Positions 1 to 9,668 of a stretch of 64,000 bases of DNA are shown here, piece by piece. The translations under genes were made by a program, and so were the position numbers. How positions within the stretch are numbered: the stretch's first letter is position 1; each line of letters opens with the position of its first letter. The stretch is from Clostridium beijerinckii (GTDB taxonomy: Bacteria > Bacillota > Clostridia > Clostridiales > Clostridiaceae), in assembly GCF_036699995.1 (NCBI RefSeq), contig NZ_CP144906.1, positions 3,297,001 to 3,361,000 on the forward strand, given 5' to 3'. Below the pieces are notes generated by a model that saw nothing but the letters and a program-made list of their open reading frames with translations, made no database searches and was not told the DNA's origin.

Positions 1-1495
1 CTGATATCTTACCCATAAGTGACATTGCTCCACTATGAATAAGGTCAATTAGTGGTGAAGGGAATAAACCAAAAAATATTAATACACCTGCGAGCATCAC
101 TATAGGTATCATTTCCACTCCTTTTGCATCCTCTAAATGATCCCATTCTTCTTTTCTTGGACCAAGAAAAGTGCTTTGAATTACCTTTAATATATAAGCC
201 GCAGTAATAACAATTCCTAGAATAGCCATTATTGAGATTGCTTTAAAAGGTATTACTGAAAATAATGTTCTTGGTTCATCATGAGATCCTAAAAATATTA
301 GAAATTCAGCAACAAAATTGTTTAGCCCTGGAAGTCCCAAAGATGCAAAACCAGCAATTATAAAACCAATGGCTACTCTTGGCATTTGATGTATTAAACC
401 ACCAAACTTAGCTATTTCTCTTGTATGAGCCTGATGATAAATATTTCCTATTAGCGTAAAGAATAATGCTGTCATAATACCATGGGCAAACATCTGAGCT
501 ACTGCTCCATCTATTCCTTCAAAGTTTAATGAAGCAATTCCGAGTAGTACGTACCCCATATGGCTTACACTAGAATAACCAATTACAAATTTCAAATCCT
601 TTTGAGCCATAGCAACCATAGCACCATATACTACATTAGCTATTGATAGCGCTGCAATTAAAGGAACCCAGTATTTTGCACCTTCTGGAAATAAAAACAC
701 CCCCGCGCGGATAATTCCATAACCACCTAGTTTCATTAAAACACCTGCATGAAGCATACTTACAGCTGTTGGCGCAGCTACGTGTCCATCTGGAGACCAT
801 GTATGAAAAGGCCACATAGGAACTAATATACCAAAACCTATTAACATTAGGAAAAAAGTAAATTTTTGAAAGCTGGCGCTATATTCAATAGTACTTAGGG
901 TTTGTATGTCAAAACTTCTTATTCCTAAATTATTAGCATATACAAAGGTCGCAATAATTCCAATTAGAATAAATGCACTTCCTACTAATAAATATAAAGT
1001 AAGTTTCATTGCAGCATAATTTTTTCTTGTACTTCCCCAAACTCCAATTAAGATATACATTGGAATAACAGCTATTTCAAAAAATACGTAGAATAAAAAT
1101 AAATCTCTTGAAATGAATACCCCAAAAACACCTGCAACTAGTAAAAGCAGGAAAATGAAAAATTCCTTTATTCTTTTTTCCATTTTCCATGATGAAAAAA
1201 CACCTGCAAAAATAACGATAGCAGTAAGCAATATTAAAGGTATGCTTAAACCATCCGCACCAACAGAATAATTAATTCCAAAGGCAGGTATCCAAGAATA
1301 GGTTTCTTGAAATTGAAGTTCTCCCATTTCCTTATTGTAAGTAACAAAAGCTATAATCGAAAGCAACAATGAAATAAACGTGACAATTGCTGCTGTAACT
1401 TTTATTTCCTTTTCCCTACTTTCTGGAAGCAAAAGTATTATGATTATACCCAAAATGGGTGCTAATAATATTGATGTTAATATCGGAAATTGCAT
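1..1495 (-). CDS. nuoM: Complex I subunit NuoM (partial, C-terminus off the window)
   Basis: Antiporter-like membrane subunit of complex I that helps carry out proton (or Na+) translocation. The reading frame is open from the ATG at 1495 to the window edge (498 codons seen), begins MQFPILTSILLAPILG and is hydrophobic throughout. The family is about 490-510 residues, so nearly the whole protein is present. It follows nuoL directly: the nuoL stop codon occupies 1496-1498. NuoN would be expected beyond the edge. Identity rests on hydrophobicity, length, and position after nuoL; the NuoL/M/N antiporter family itself is certain. Confidence 0.9.
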   Translation of the reverse strand, partial: MQFPILTSILLAPILGIIIILLLPESREKEIKVTAAIVTFISLLLSIIAFVTYNKEMGELQFQETYSWIPAFGINYSVGADGLSIPLILLTAIVIFAGVFSSWKMEKRIKEFFIFLLLLVAGVFGVFISRDLFLFYVFFEIAVIPMYILIGVWGSTRKNYAAMKLTLYLLVGSAFILIGIIATFVYANNLGIRSFDIQTLSTIEYSASFQKFTFFLMLIGFGILVPMWPFHTWSPDGHVAAPTAVSMLHAGVLMKLGGYGIIRAGVFLFPEGAKYWVPLIAALSIANVVYGAMVAMAQKDLKFVIGYSSVSHMGYVLLGIASLNFEGIDGAVAQMFAHGIMTALFFTLIGNIYHQAHTREIAKFGGLIHQMPRVAIGFIIAGFASLGLPGLNNFVAEFLIFLGSHDEPRTLFSVIPFKAISIMAILGIVITAAYILKVIQSTFLGPRKEEWDHLEDAKGVEMIPIVMLAGVLIFFGLFPSPLIDLIHSGAMSLMGKIS

Positions 1496-3352
1496 CTACA
1501 TCCCTCCTAAAATCGGTGCTGCGAGCCAAAGAATTATCAAAGCAATTGCTATGAAAAAGATTAGAGCATAATTTTGCACTCTGCCCGAATGAATAAGTCT
1601 AAGCTTATCTCCTATTCTGATTATGAAAGAAGTCGTGTTATCAAAAATTCCATCTACTACGTTACGATCGCACCAATTGAAAAGATAAGAAATATTTAAA
1701 ACTACTTTTTCATATATCCATTGATAAAGTTCATTTATATAATATTGATTAAAAAGAAATTGATGAATTGATCTAAACTTCACACTTAGAGCTTCACTTG
1801 ATATTACTTTTTTACCATAGATAAGCCATCCAAGTAGTATTCCTCCAGATGCTGCTGCTACTGATTCACCCATAACCATTAAATTTTCTTCAGGAATTTG
1901 AGATGTTTGAAAGTATATATATGAAGCAAATGTTTCATTTATAAAACCATAAATTACTGAAAAAACTGATAATATGATTAATGGTACAGTCATACACCAA
2001 GGAATTTTATGGACAGAATGTTTTTCTCTTTCTTCTCCAAAGAAAACTATAAAAACTAAACGCGCCATATAAAATGCTGTTAAGAATGCTGTGATCAAAC
2101 CTAAATAATATAAAAATATATAACCATGTTCGTAAGTTACAGTTAGAATTTCATCCTTACTAAAGAAACCTGATAGAGGTGGAACCCCAGCTAATGATAA
2201 AGATGCAATAATAAAAGTAATACTGGTGATTTTCATCTTTTTAATTAAACCACCCATTTTAAAAATGTCTTGTACACCAATAGCATGAATAATACTACCT
2301 GCACCTAAAAATAATAATGCCTTAAAAAATGCATGGCTTGTAAGATGAAACATTCCAGAAGTAAATCCGCCTACTCCCATTGCCATAACCATATATCCCA
2401 ATTGACTCATAGTTGAAAAAGCCAATATTCTTTTTAAATCTCTTTGAACTATTGCAATTGTACCTGCCATGAATGCAGTTATTCCACCAATGTACGCAAT
2501 TACTAAACTTACTTCATTTAAAGAAGAAAATAATATATAACCACGCGCTAAAAGATATACTCCAGCTGCAACCATAGTAGCTGCATGAATCAATGCACTT
2601 ACTGGTGTTGGCCCTTCCATGGCATCTGGAAGCCAAACATGAAGTGGAAATTGAGCTGACTTTGCTACTGGTCCTGCAAAAATTAATAATGCTATTATAG
2701 TTAAATAAACAACATCTTGATATGCTGGAATACTCGCAGCTAGTTCTCTAAAGTTAAAAGTTCCAAAAGCCATGAAAAGGCAAAGCATTCCAACTAAAAA
2801 TCCGAAATCTCCAACTCTGTTTGCGACAAACGCCTTTTTATTAGCCTTTACAGCTGAAGGCCTGTCATAGTAAAAACCAATTAGAAGATAAGAACATAAC
2901 CCTACGAGTTCCCAGAAAAAGAACATTTGAAAATAGTTATTAGAAATTACGAGTCCTAACATTGAGCTAGTAAATAGAGATAAATTCGCAAAAAATCTTG
3001 AAAAACCTTTTTCTCCTTTCATGTAACCCAAGGAATATATTTCAACCAATAAACCTATAAAAGTCACGATTATAAGCATAGTTGCTGTAAGTGGATCAAT
3101 TAATACTCCTACTTCAATCTTAATTGGAGCTGATAGCCACGAAACAGCATATTCAACAGGTTTATTTATGCTAACTTTCGAAGTAATAACCTCATAAAAA
3201 ACACCTAAAGAAAATATAAAAGAGAGAACCATCCCACCTATTGCAATTGCTGAACTAATTCCTTTAGATTTTTTTGTAATAAACCCAATAATTAAAAATG
3301 CAATTGCAGAAAATATGGGAATCATCCACGCTAAATCTATAAATCTCATCAT
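1496..3352 (-). CDS. nuoL: Complex I subunit NuoL
   Basis: Largest antiporter-like membrane subunit of complex I, with the long amphipathic lateral helix at its C-terminus. About 618 residues, the usual length. The conserved charged elements of the family are visible: the Glu in FFWELVGLCSY (near residue 150), the Lys in GPVAKSAQFPLH (near 230), and LHVWLPDAMEGPTP just after it. Upstream in-frame codons reach 3364, but there the ORF overlaps nuoK; the ATG pair at 3352/3349 sits just behind a TAGGTG Shine-Dalgarno, so I place the start there. Tightly packed between nuoK and nuoM in one operon. Confidence 0.93.
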   Translation of the reverse strand: MMRFIDLAWMIPIFSAIAFLIIGFITKKSKGISSAIAIGGMVLSFIFSLGVFYEVITSKVSINKPVEYAVSWLSAPIKIEVGVLIDPLTATMLIIVTFIGLLVEIYSLGYMKGEKGFSRFFANLSLFTSSMLGLVISNNYFQMFFFWELVGLCSYLLIGFYYDRPSAVKANKKAFVANRVGDFGFLVGMLCLFMAFGTFNFRELAASIPAYQDVVYLTIIALLIFAGPVAKSAQFPLHVWLPDAMEGPTPVSALIHAATMVAAGVYLLARGYILFSSLNEVSLVIAYIGGITAFMAGTIAIVQRDLKRILAFSTMSQLGYMVMAMGVGGFTSGMFHLTSHAFFKALLFLGAGSIIHAIGVQDIFKMGGLIKKMKITSITFIIASLSLAGVPPLSGFFSKDEILTVTYEHGYIFLYYLGLITAFLTAFYMARLVFIVFFGEEREKHSVHKIPWCMTVPLIILSVFSVIYGFINETFASYIYFQTSQIPEENLMVMGESVAAASGGILLGWLIYGKKVISSEALSVKFRSIHQFLFNQYYINELYQWIYEKVVLNISYLFNWCDRNVVDGIFDNTTSFIIRIGDKLRLIHSGRVQNYALIFFIAIALIILWLAAPILGGM

Positions 3353-3357
3353 AACAC

Positions 3358-3666
3358 CTACCATTTTAAAATATTGAAATCTTCTACATTAGATGTAGTA
3401 TGACTGCGATAAATATTTAAGATAATAGCTAGACCTACAGCAATTTCAGCTGCTGCAACAACAATAACAAATATTGCAAAAATGTGTCCTGTCACCTTTT
3501 CTGGTGCTAAAAATTTATTAAAAGCTACTAAATTAATATTGACTGCATTCATCATAAGTTCCACAGACATTAATACACTAATAACGTTTCTTTTTGTAAT
3601 AGCTCCGTAAAGACCGATGCAAAATAAAGCAGATGCGAGTATTAGATAACCTTCTAAACCAACCAT
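3358..3666 (-). CDS. nuoK: Complex I subunit NuoK
   Basis: Small three-helix membrane subunit of complex I, 102 residues as usual. It carries the two membrane glutamates typical of NuoK, one in [13 protein letters not shown] (near residue 36) and one in [13 protein letters not shown] (near residue 72), which belong to the central hydrophilic axis used in ion pumping. Its ATG directly follows the nuoJ stop (TAA at 3667-3669), and the ribosome site AGGAG lies inside the end of nuoJ, so the two are translationally coupled. Confidence 0.95.
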   Translation of the reverse strand: MVGLEGYLILASALFCIGLYGAITKRNVISVLMSVELMMNAVNINLVAFNKFLAPEKVTGHIFAIFVIVVAAAEIAVGLAIILNIYRSHTTSNVEDFNILKW

Positions 3667-4158
3667 TTAATTCTTCACTCCTTTTGCTAAAATAATAGCG
3701 CCTACCAAAGCTACTAATAATAGTAATGCAGAAACTTCAAATGGAATTATATAATTTCCAAAGAATCCATCTGCAATAGCACCAATGGTATTTTCTATAT
3801 TTAAATTCTTATACGTAAAGTTACTACGTAAAATTAAACGTGTAATAATCCCAAAGAATCCTAAACAAAATACTAAACCTGTCCATCTTAATTTATTAAA
3901 TGGATTACTATTTTTCATATCACTTTTGCGAGAAAGCATTATTGCAAACACAATTAAGATTGAAATAGCTCCAGCATAAATTAAAATCTGTGCTAATGCT
4001 AAAAAATCAGCTCGAAGCAAGATGAAAACCACTGCTATACCTATGAATGTTAAAATCATTGATAAAGCACTATGGATAATATTTTTTGAATGAACGACAC
4101 CTATAGCAAAAGCTATAATTAAAAATGCTATAGGCCAAAAAACAAAAGCTGATATCAT
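3667..4158 (-). CDS. nuoJ: Complex I subunit NuoJ
   Basis: Membrane subunit of complex I, 163 residues with five predicted hydrophobic segments. It contains the motif LIYAGAISILIVFAIML, characteristic of NuoJ helix 3, whose pi-bulge is involved in coupling. Start ATG at 4158 follows AGGAGG with seven bases spacing and overlaps the nuoI stop by four bases (ATGA). The position between nuoI and nuoK matches the canonical nuo order. Confidence 0.93.
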   Translation of the reverse strand: MISAFVFWPIAFLIIAFAIGVVHSKNIIHSALSMILTFIGIAVVFILLRADFLALAQILIYAGAISILIVFAIMLSRKSDMKNSNPFNKLRWTGLVFCLGFFGIITRLILRSNFTYKNLNIENTIGAIADGFFGNYIIPFEVSALLLLVALVGAIILAKGVKN

Positions 4159-4544
4159 AGCAATTCCTCCTTATTAAATAGGGTTAACTTTGTTTCAGCC
4201 CTACTATACGCACTTAATTCAAAATCTGAAGTAACCTGCAGAGCCTTACTTGGACAGCTTTCAACGCAGAGTCCACAAAAAAGGCAATATTCTAATTGCA
4301 TATCATATTTGGTTAAATGCTTTTTATTATTTTCATCTTTATAACTCTCTACATTGATAACTCTATTTGGGCAGCTCAAAGCACAAATGCTACATGAAAT
4401 ACATTTTTCTGAATCCAGTTTAAAAGAACAACGAGAACGTAATGGAAGCTTTGGATGTTCTTCTGGATACTGCTGAGTAATATTTTTTTCAAATAAATGT
4501 CCAAGTGTTACTCTAAGACCATTTAATAATCCTTTACCAAACAT
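4155..4544 (-). CDS. nuoI: Complex I subunit NuoI (2x[4Fe-4S] ferredoxin-like)
   Basis: Peripheral-arm iron-sulfur subunit that carries clusters N6a and N6b and hands electrons toward N2 in NuoB. Two classic 4Fe-4S motifs are visible: CISCSICALSCP (about residues 50-61) and CLFCGLCVESCP (about residues 88-99). An upstream GTG at 4553 is in frame but lies within the Shine-Dalgarno GAGGTG; the ATG at 4544 is correctly spaced behind it. Because the genes for the NADH module are missing, this subunit (or NuoB/C/D next to it) is the likely docking side for ferredoxin, as in other 11-subunit complexes; that is inference. Confidence 0.92.
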   Translation of the reverse strand: MFGKGLLNGLRVTLGHLFEKNITQQYPEEHPKLPLRSRCSFKLDSEKCISCSICALSCPNRVINVESYKDENNKKHLTKYDMQLEYCLFCGLCVESCPSKALQVTSDFELSAYSRAETKLTLFNKEELL

Positions 4545-4566
4545 TAAATTCACCTCTTAACTAATT

Positions 4567-4726
4567 GTGGCATATTCAAGAAATAATAAGTCATCATGCT
4601 AGTCTATTTCTAGTCATACTACGTCAGCATTTTTACCTAATAGGCCCACTATGAGATAAAAATACTTCCTTGTCTGACTGAAAATATACATCGCATCATG
4701 GACTTATTGTTTTCTTTCATATACCT
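4567..4726. repeat. MITE-like inverted-repeat element, copy B
   Basis: About 160 bp between nuoI and nuoH. The ends are imperfect inverted repeats: the left end reads GGCATATTCAAGAAATAATA and the right end, on the other strand, GGTATATGAAAGAAAACAAT, each followed by a related AAGTC-AT(C/G)ATGC block. Its right half aligns almost base for base, in the opposite orientation, with the larger copy at 5763-6032 (shared block CCTAATAGG-CCACTAT). The right end overlaps the last codons of nuoH. No coding potential seen. Confidence 0.7.
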
Positions 4727-5751
4727 AACTGAAATATTTTAATGCCTATTCCAGTTAGTAAAATGTTTATTAGAGAAATAGGAATAAGATATTTCCAGTT
4801 TAAAGACATCATATGATCTAACCTAAACCTAGGAAAAGTCCAACGAACTAACATAAGCAGTAACACTATTACGTAAGTTTTTAGGATAAACCAAATCCAA
4901 GAAGGTAATAACGGACCACTAGCTCCTCCTAAGAATAAAGTAGCTGTAAGTGCTGAAACAGCAAACATATTTGTATACTCAGCAAGATAAAAAAGTGCAT
5001 ATCTCATTCCGCTATATTCTGTGAATGGACCAGCTACTATTTCCTGCTCTCCTTCAGCTAAGTCAAAAGGAGCTCTATTTAACTCTGCAGTCGCGGCAAT
5101 AAGATAAATAATAAATGCAACAGGCTGTAAAAAAATGAACCACACTTTATTTTGAGCTGTAATAATTTCTGTTAACTTTAAAGAACCACTTATCATAACT
5201 ACTCCGAGAAGAGAAAAAATCATAGGTATTTCATAACTTATCATTTGAGCAACTACTCTCATCCCACCTAAAAGGGAATACTTATTATTAGATCCCCATC
5301 CTGCCATTAATACAGGTATTGAAGAAACTCCAGATATAGCTAAGAAATAAAGCAATCCTAAATTTAAATTTACAGCGACCATATTTTTTCCAAAAGGTAA
5401 CACAGCATATATTAATAAAGCAGGAACCATAACTAACAATGATGCCATTACGAAAACTAATTTATCTGTCTTTTCTGGAATAATATCTTCTTTACCGAGA
5501 AGCTTAACAACGTCAGCTACACTTTGAAATATTCCTTGTGGCCCAAATCTATTAGGCCCTGGACGCTGCTGAAGATAACCACAAAATTTTCTTTCTAAAT
5601 AAATCAAAAACATAGCATTTAATAAAACAAAAGCTACAATCCCAATAAAATAAACTAAGCTCATAATAATACTTACAAAGGCATTTGGTATTCCCAATGC
5701 CAAAGTTAAACTTTTAATCCAATTAGATATATTTAAAAATATATTCTCCAT
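4717..5751 (-). CDS. nuoH: Complex I subunit NuoH
   Basis: Membrane subunit of complex I forming the quinone-binding chamber together with NuoB and NuoD; 344 residues with eight or so hydrophobic segments, the normal size. Family motifs seen: [19 protein letters not shown] (about residues 50-68), and the acidic loop [19 protein letters not shown] (about residues 222-240), the hallmark of NuoH. ATG at 5751 follows GGAGG. The last codons run into repeat copy B, so the extreme C-terminus may have been altered by that insertion. Confidence 0.95.
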   Translation of the reverse strand: MENIFLNISNWIKSLTLALGIPNAFVSIIMSLVYFIGIVAFVLLNAMFLIYLERKFCGYLQQRPGPNRFGPQGIFQSVADVVKLLGKEDIIPEKTDKLVFVMASLLVMVPALLIYAVLPFGKNMVAVNLNLGLLYFLAISGVSSIPVLMAGWGSNNKYSLLGGMRVVAQMISYEIPMIFSLLGVVMISGSLKLTEIITAQNKVWFIFLQPVAFIIYLIAATAELNRAPFDLAEGEQEIVAGPFTEYSGMRYALFYLAEYTNMFAVSALTATLFLGGASGPLLPSWIWFILKTYVIVLLLMLVRWTFPRFRLDHMMSLNWKYLIPISLINILLTGIGIKIFQLGI

Positions 5752-5762
5752 TTCTACCTCCT

Positions 5763-6032
5763 AAGGCACATGAAAATAAATAACAAGTTCAAAGTTGCCA
5801 TGATTATTTTTCATCAGGCAAGGAGACAAATTGCCCTTATAGTGGCCCTATTAGGTCAATTTGCCGACGTGAGCAGTGAACCCAAATCTATGATTTGGTG
5901 TGAATCGCTTACTCAGTGAGCGTATGCGAATCGAGCTTCCCATGATGGAAAATGGGCACCTTAGAAAAAAGCAGCTATGCTGCATATAAGAACTTTTCTG
6001 GCAAATGGACTTGTTATTTTTTGAATGCGCCT
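5763..6032. repeat. MITE-like inverted-repeat element, copy A (possibly composite)
   Basis: About 270 bp between nuoD and nuoH. Left end AAGGCACATGAAAATAAATA, then ACAAGTTCAAAGTTGCC; the right end, read on the other strand, is GGCGCATTCAAAAAATAACA then AGTCCATTTGCC, giving terminal inverted repeats of roughly 30 bp. A second end-like word (GGGCACCTTAG) near 5954-5963 pairs with the left end, suggesting a nested or composite copy. The interior holds further hairpins. It shares the block around CCTAATAGG with copy B. It is transcribed with the operon but contains no open frame. Confidence 0.72.
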
Positions 6033-6035
6033 GAA

Positions 6036-7148
6036 CTACCTATCAATTTCGCCTAATATAGGATCGAGTGATGCGAGTATTGCAACAGCATCCTGAATAG
6101 TGCTTCCACTCGCCATTTCAGGAAAGGCACCTATATTAACAAAAGATGGGCCATGTATGTGAATTCTATACGGTTTATCTGATCCATCACTTACTAAGTA
6201 ATATCCGAGTGTACCTTTAGAACCTTCTATTTGATGATAAATATCTCCTTTGGGCGGTTTTATCAGCCTTGGAACTTTAGCTAAAACCGGACCTTCTTCA
6301 ATTTGTTCTAGTGCTTGCTTAATTATTTTTATACTCTCTTCCATTTCTCCAATACGCATTATCCATCTTTCGTAGCAATCGCCATCTTTTCCGACAATTA
6401 CTTTAAAGTTAAAACGCTCATAAATACCATATGGTGAATCACGCCTTAAATCTAAATCAATTCCCGAAGCCCTAAGGTTTGGACCTGTTAAACCGTAAGC
6501 TAAAGCTTTTTCTCCACTAATTATTCCAACACCTTTAGTTCTTGCTTGAAATATTTCATTACCAGTAATGATACGTTCATATTCAACAAAACTCTTATCC
6601 ATGTCATTAAGAAAATTTTCTAAACTTGCGATGAGCTCTTCAGGTACATCGTAGCTTACTCCACCGATACGCATATAATTTGTAGTCATTCTAGAACCAC
6701 AAACCATCTCTAATAAATCTAAAACTTTTTCTCTATCTCTAAAAAAGTACATCCAAGGTGTATGTCCATTTAGATCAAGAGCCATACTTCCTAAAAAAAC
6801 TTGATGACTTGCTATTCTCTGCAATTCAGCCATTATTATACGAATGTATTCTGCTCTTTCTGGAACTTCAATCCCAGCAAGCTTCTCTACTGTTTGAACG
6901 TAACCTAACTCATTTAACATTCCAGATAAATAATCTAATCTATCAGTATAAGGTATAAATTGATTATAAGTTCTGGATTCAGCTAACTTTTCTATACCTC
7001 TGTGCAAATAGCCTATAACATTTTCTACATTGACAATGTGCTCACCATCTAAAGTAAAAATTGCTCTATATACACCATGAGTACTAGGATGCTGCGGTCC
7101 AAAATTTAAAGTCATTTCTTCAGTATGCAAATCTCTGTTATGTTCCAT
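6036..7148 (-). CDS. nuoD: Complex I subunit NuoD (49-kDa type)
   Basis: Peripheral-arm subunit of complex I that forms the quinone site with NuoB; evolutionarily derived from the large subunit of [NiFe] hydrogenases but without the Ni-binding cysteines. 370 residues, normal. Conserved motifs: [11 protein letters not shown] near the N-terminus (His pair at the quinone site), YLHRGIEKL (about residues 48-56), and the C-terminal ending DPILGEIDR. The start ATG at 7148 is behind GGAGG. NuoC is a separate gene upstream, so there is no nuoCD fusion here. Confidence 0.96.
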   Translation of the reverse strand: MEHNRDLHTEEMTLNFGPQHPSTHGVYRAIFTLDGEHIVNVENVIGYLHRGIEKLAESRTYNQFIPYTDRLDYLSGMLNELGYVQTVEKLAGIEVPERAEYIRIIMAELQRIASHQVFLGSMALDLNGHTPWMYFFRDREKVLDLLEMVCGSRMTTNYMRIGGVSYDVPEELIASLENFLNDMDKSFVEYERIITGNEIFQARTKGVGIISGEKALAYGLTGPNLRASGIDLDLRRDSPYGIYERFNFKVIVGKDGDCYERWIMRIGEMEESIKIIKQALEQIEEGPVLAKVPRLIKPPKGDIYHQIEGSKGTLGYYLVSDGSDKPYRIHIHGPSFVNIGAFPEMASGSTIQDAVAILASLDPILGEIDR

Positions 7149-7166
7149 TATAAAACTTCCTCCTTC

Positions 7167-7604
7167 CTACCTTCGCTTTTCAACCTTAAAATCTTTTCTA
7201 AGCGGATGTCCTACAAAATCATCTTGGCATAATATCCTTTTTAAATCTGGATGACCAATAAAATTGATTCCGAATAAATCATAAGCTTCTCTTTCCTGAA
7301 CATTTGCTGCAAGCCAATATTTAGTTAATGAAGGAACTTCAAGTTTCTCATCAAGTTTTACCTTAATTCTAATTAGTTCATTGGTTGTTAACGACATAAA
7401 ATGATAAACACAGCTTAGTCTTTCTTCTTCAATCGCTGTTAAATCAACTAAAAAATTAAATCCATAATCTTTTACCTTTTTTATAACATCCATAAAAATA
7501 TCTAATTCTATATGGATAACAATCTGAGTGTGTTCTATAATTTCAATATCTTGCTTATACCCTGTTTTTAATCCTGAAATCAGATTTTTACTAGTTTTAC
7601 TCAC
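7167..7604 (-). CDS. nuoC: Complex I subunit NuoC (30-kDa type)
   Basis: Peripheral-arm structural subunit of complex I. 145 residues, short but within the range for bacterial NuoC. The signature [22 protein letters not shown] is present with its start at about residue 99, and LRKDF follows near residue 134. Start is GTG at 7604 (GAGG, nine bases upstream); it overlaps the end of nuoB by eight bases, showing translational coupling. Confidence 0.93.
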   Translation of the reverse strand: MSKTSKNLISGLKTGYKQDIEIIEHTQIVIHIELDIFMDVIKKVKDYGFNFLVDLTAIEEERLSCVYHFMSLTTNELIRIKVKLDEKLEVPSLTKYWLAANVQEREAYDLFGINFIGHPDLKRILCQDDFVGHPLRKDFKVEKRR

Positions 7605-8106
7605 CTTTGCACACCTCTTTCTGATGAATAATTTTTTCTTTTAAAGTTAAAAGCCCATGGATTAATGCTTCTGGCCGTGGAGGACATCCTGGAATATAAA
7701 CATCTACTGGTAAAAATGTGTCAGCACCTGGAACAACATTATAGGAATCTACAAATGGTCCCCCACTAGTTGCACAGCTTCCCATTGCAATTACCCATTT
7801 AGGTTCTGGCATTTGGTCATAAATCTTTTTAACTATAGGTGCCATTTTTTCAGTAATTGTTCCTGCAACAATCATCAAATCTGCTTGTCTTGGTGAAGCA
7901 CGGAAAACTTCATATCCAAAACGTGCAATATCATAACGAGCACCTCCTGCTGCCATCATTTCAATAGCACAGCATGCGAGTCCAAATGTTAACGGCCAAA
8001 AAGAATGTGCACGGAAATAATTTAAAGTATCATCTAATTTGGTTAAAATAATATTTTTTTCTATTTTTTCTTGAATATTTTTATCTTGTATAAAATTTAT
8101 TTCCAC
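7597..8106 (-). CDS. nuoB: Complex I subunit NuoB (N2 cluster)
   Basis: Carries the terminal [4Fe-4S] cluster N2 of complex I, which reduces quinone at the NuoB/NuoD interface. The ligand set is complete: the tandem cysteines in [14 protein letters not shown], a third in GSCATSGG, and a fourth in [10 protein letters not shown]. An in-frame ATG lies at 8136, but that would overlap nuoA by 40 bp; the GTG at 8104-8106 is preceded by GAGGGGG eight bases away and overlaps the nuoA end by only ten, so I use it (169 residues). Confidence 0.94.
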   Translation of the reverse strand: MEINFIQDKNIQEKIEKNIILTKLDDTLNYFRAHSFWPLTFGLACCAIEMMAAGGARYDIARFGYEVFRASPRQADLMIVAGTITEKMAPIVKKIYDQMPEPKWVIAMGSCATSGGPFVDSYNVVPGADTFLPVDVYIPGCPPRPEALIHGLLTLKEKIIHQKEVCKGE

Positions 8107-8453
8107 TCTAATGCCCCCTCTTTCCACGCATACCATAAGCCAATAATTAAAATTCCTACAAAAATAACCATCTCAAAAAGTGCGAATAATCCTAATGATT
8201 TAAATTTTACTGCCCATGGTAATAAAAATACTGTTTCAACATCAAAGAGTAGAAATACTAAACCGTACATAAAGTAACTTACCTTGAATCTAATCCAAGT
8301 TGGTCCAGTTGTTTCAACACCACACTCATAAGTAGATAATTTTTCTTTATTTGGCTTCTTCGGTCTTACTAAGGAAGCTGTTAATAAAACAACCATACCA
8401 AAAATAAATGAAGCGATAAGAAAAACTCCAATAATCAAATAATCCTGTATCAT
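8097..8453 (-). CDS. nuoA: Complex I subunit NuoA
   Basis: Three-helix membrane subunit of complex I and first gene of the operon; 118 residues. The family motif is visible: [20 protein letters not shown] (about residues 43-62) followed by [15 protein letters not shown], with the acidic residues of the second helix. The ATG at 8453 follows AAGGAGA with five bases spacing. All later nuo genes follow in the same direction with short or no gaps apart from the two repeat insertions. Confidence 0.95.
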   Translation of the reverse strand: MIQDYLIIGVFLIASFIFGMVVLLTASLVRPKKPNKEKLSTYECGVETTGPTWIRFKVSYFMYGLVFLLFDVETVFLLPWAVKFKSLGLFALFEMVIFVGILIIGLWYAWKEGALEWK

Positions 8454-8705
8454 TTTTATCTCCTTTCAAATTAACCTTTAGTGTAAAATAATTTCTTTGA
8501 TCCTCTCAGACGAGGTATACTCTTTAAAAACTATCAAGTAATTAGCATTTTTTTCTTGTTCAAATATTATCAAGTTTTTATGTAGTTATTATGTAGAAAA
8601 CCTATATGAAAGCTTTAATATTTTCTTTTAAAACACGTAAAAAAATCACAATATATAAATCTATAAGAAATATTCGTTAAAAATAATCTGTTTAAATAAA
8701 AAAAA
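8454..8705 (-). promoter_or_regulatory. nuo operon leader/promoter region (not resolved)
   Basis: This gap must hold the nuo promoter, because a terminator for the upstream prenyltransferase gene lies at 8706-8732. It is very AT-rich. I found TTGATA-like and TATACC-like words on the minus strand but none at convincing -35/-10 spacing, and no FNR-type palindrome like those found further right. Confidence 0.35.
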
Positions 8706-8732
8706 CAGAAGCCTATTTAACATAAACTTCTG
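8706..8732 (-). terminator. Rho-independent terminator of the prenyltransferase gene
   Basis: On the minus strand a CAGAAG/CTTCTG hairpin with a 15-base loop is followed by eight T residues, just beyond the stop codon at 8741. Confidence 0.75.
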
Positions 8733-8740
8733 ATGATTTA

Positions 8741-9628
8741 TTAAAATATAATTGCAATTATTAATCCAATAACTACAGCCAAATGATATTTTAGACCAAC
8801 CTGTCCTATAAGTCCCATACTCCTACCTTTTGTTTGAGCACTTTTTTCATATGAAAGAAAACTCCTAATTGATTTATAGGGATATATTAAAATTACAGGT
8901 AATAACACGACAATTGGATAAATGCTCATTAACACTAAACAGACTGTTAGTACAAGTAACATTATTACATTAAAAACCCAAAGCTTATTTGAATTTTTTT
9001 TACCTATCATAATAGGCAGTGTTTTTCTTCCAGCTTCCCTATCCTCTTCTATATCACTTAAATTATTTGTTAGTAATATAGTACTAATAAATAATACTGT
9101 AGGGACTGCAACTAAAATTGTATTTATATTAAATATACCTGATTGAATATAAATCACTGTAGTAGTTATACCAATTCCCATCGTAACTCCAGATATAATC
9201 TCTCCAAATGGCGTATATGAAATAGGTAAAGGACCAAATGCATATAAAATTGAAATAAGACCTCCTATTGCAGCAACTAGTAAAATGTAATAGCTTGTTT
9301 GACTAGCTAAAAAAATACCAATCATAAGAGCAATAAATTGGTATAAGACTATTATAAATAATACTTGCGTAGATGTAGTTTCACCGCTAACTAGAGCTTT
9401 TTCATCTTCACTCTTATTATTGTCTGCTCCACGTTTATAGTCAAAGTAGTCATTAATCATATTAGTAGCACTTTGAATTAATATCATAGCAATTGCTAAT
9501 AATATAATATACAAGACATTTAATTTTCCAAAAGCATACCTTGAATAAACTGACCCTAAGAGTACAGGAACTAATCCTGCAACAAGAGTTTTTATATCCA
9601 TAAGTTTTATTATTGTTTTAAATCCCAT
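8741..9628 (-). CDS. UbiA-family prenyltransferase (MenA-like)
   Basis: Integral membrane prenyltransferase that joins a polyprenyl diphosphate to an aromatic acceptor. The first Mg-binding motif is NMINDYFDYKRGAD (N-D-x3-D-x4-D arrangement) and the second is NLSDIEEDREAGRKTLP; eight or nine hydrophobic segments follow the usual pattern. An in-frame ATG at 9679 would add 17 residues, but GAGGAG is well placed for the ATG at 9628 (295 residues). It most resembles 1,4-dihydroxy-2-naphthoate prenyltransferase (MenA), yet no other menaquinone gene is visible here, and clostridia of this kind are generally thought to lack quinones. The true acceptor is unknown. The rhodanese gene ends 40 bp upstream, so the two may be co-transcribed. 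Confidence 0.8.
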   Translation of the reverse strand: MGFKTIIKLMDIKTLVAGLVPVLLGSVYSRYAFGKLNVLYIILLAIAMILIQSATNMINDYFDYKRGADNNKSEDEKALVSGETTSTQVLFIIVLYQFIALMIGIFLASQTSYYILLVAAIGGLISILYAFGPLPISYTPFGEIISGVTMGIGITTTVIYIQSGIFNINTILVAVPTVLFISTILLTNNLSDIEEDREAGRKTLPIMIGKKNSNKLWVFNVIMLLVLTVCLVLMSIYPIVVLLPVILIYPYKSIRSFLSYEKSAQTKGRSMGLIGQVGLKYHLAVVIGLIIAIIF

Positions 9629-9668
9629 CTTTCCCTTCTCCTCATCAAGACCTTTAATCTTTTTTATT

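Noticed and set aside
1380..1571. Plus-strand open frame across the nuoL/nuoM junction
   Set aside because: Antisense to well-supported nuo genes, no ribosome site, no recognisable protein. The same holds for the other small frames opposite real genes (for example 3785-3979, 6758-6958, 15033-15329, 35006-35308, 42857-43234).
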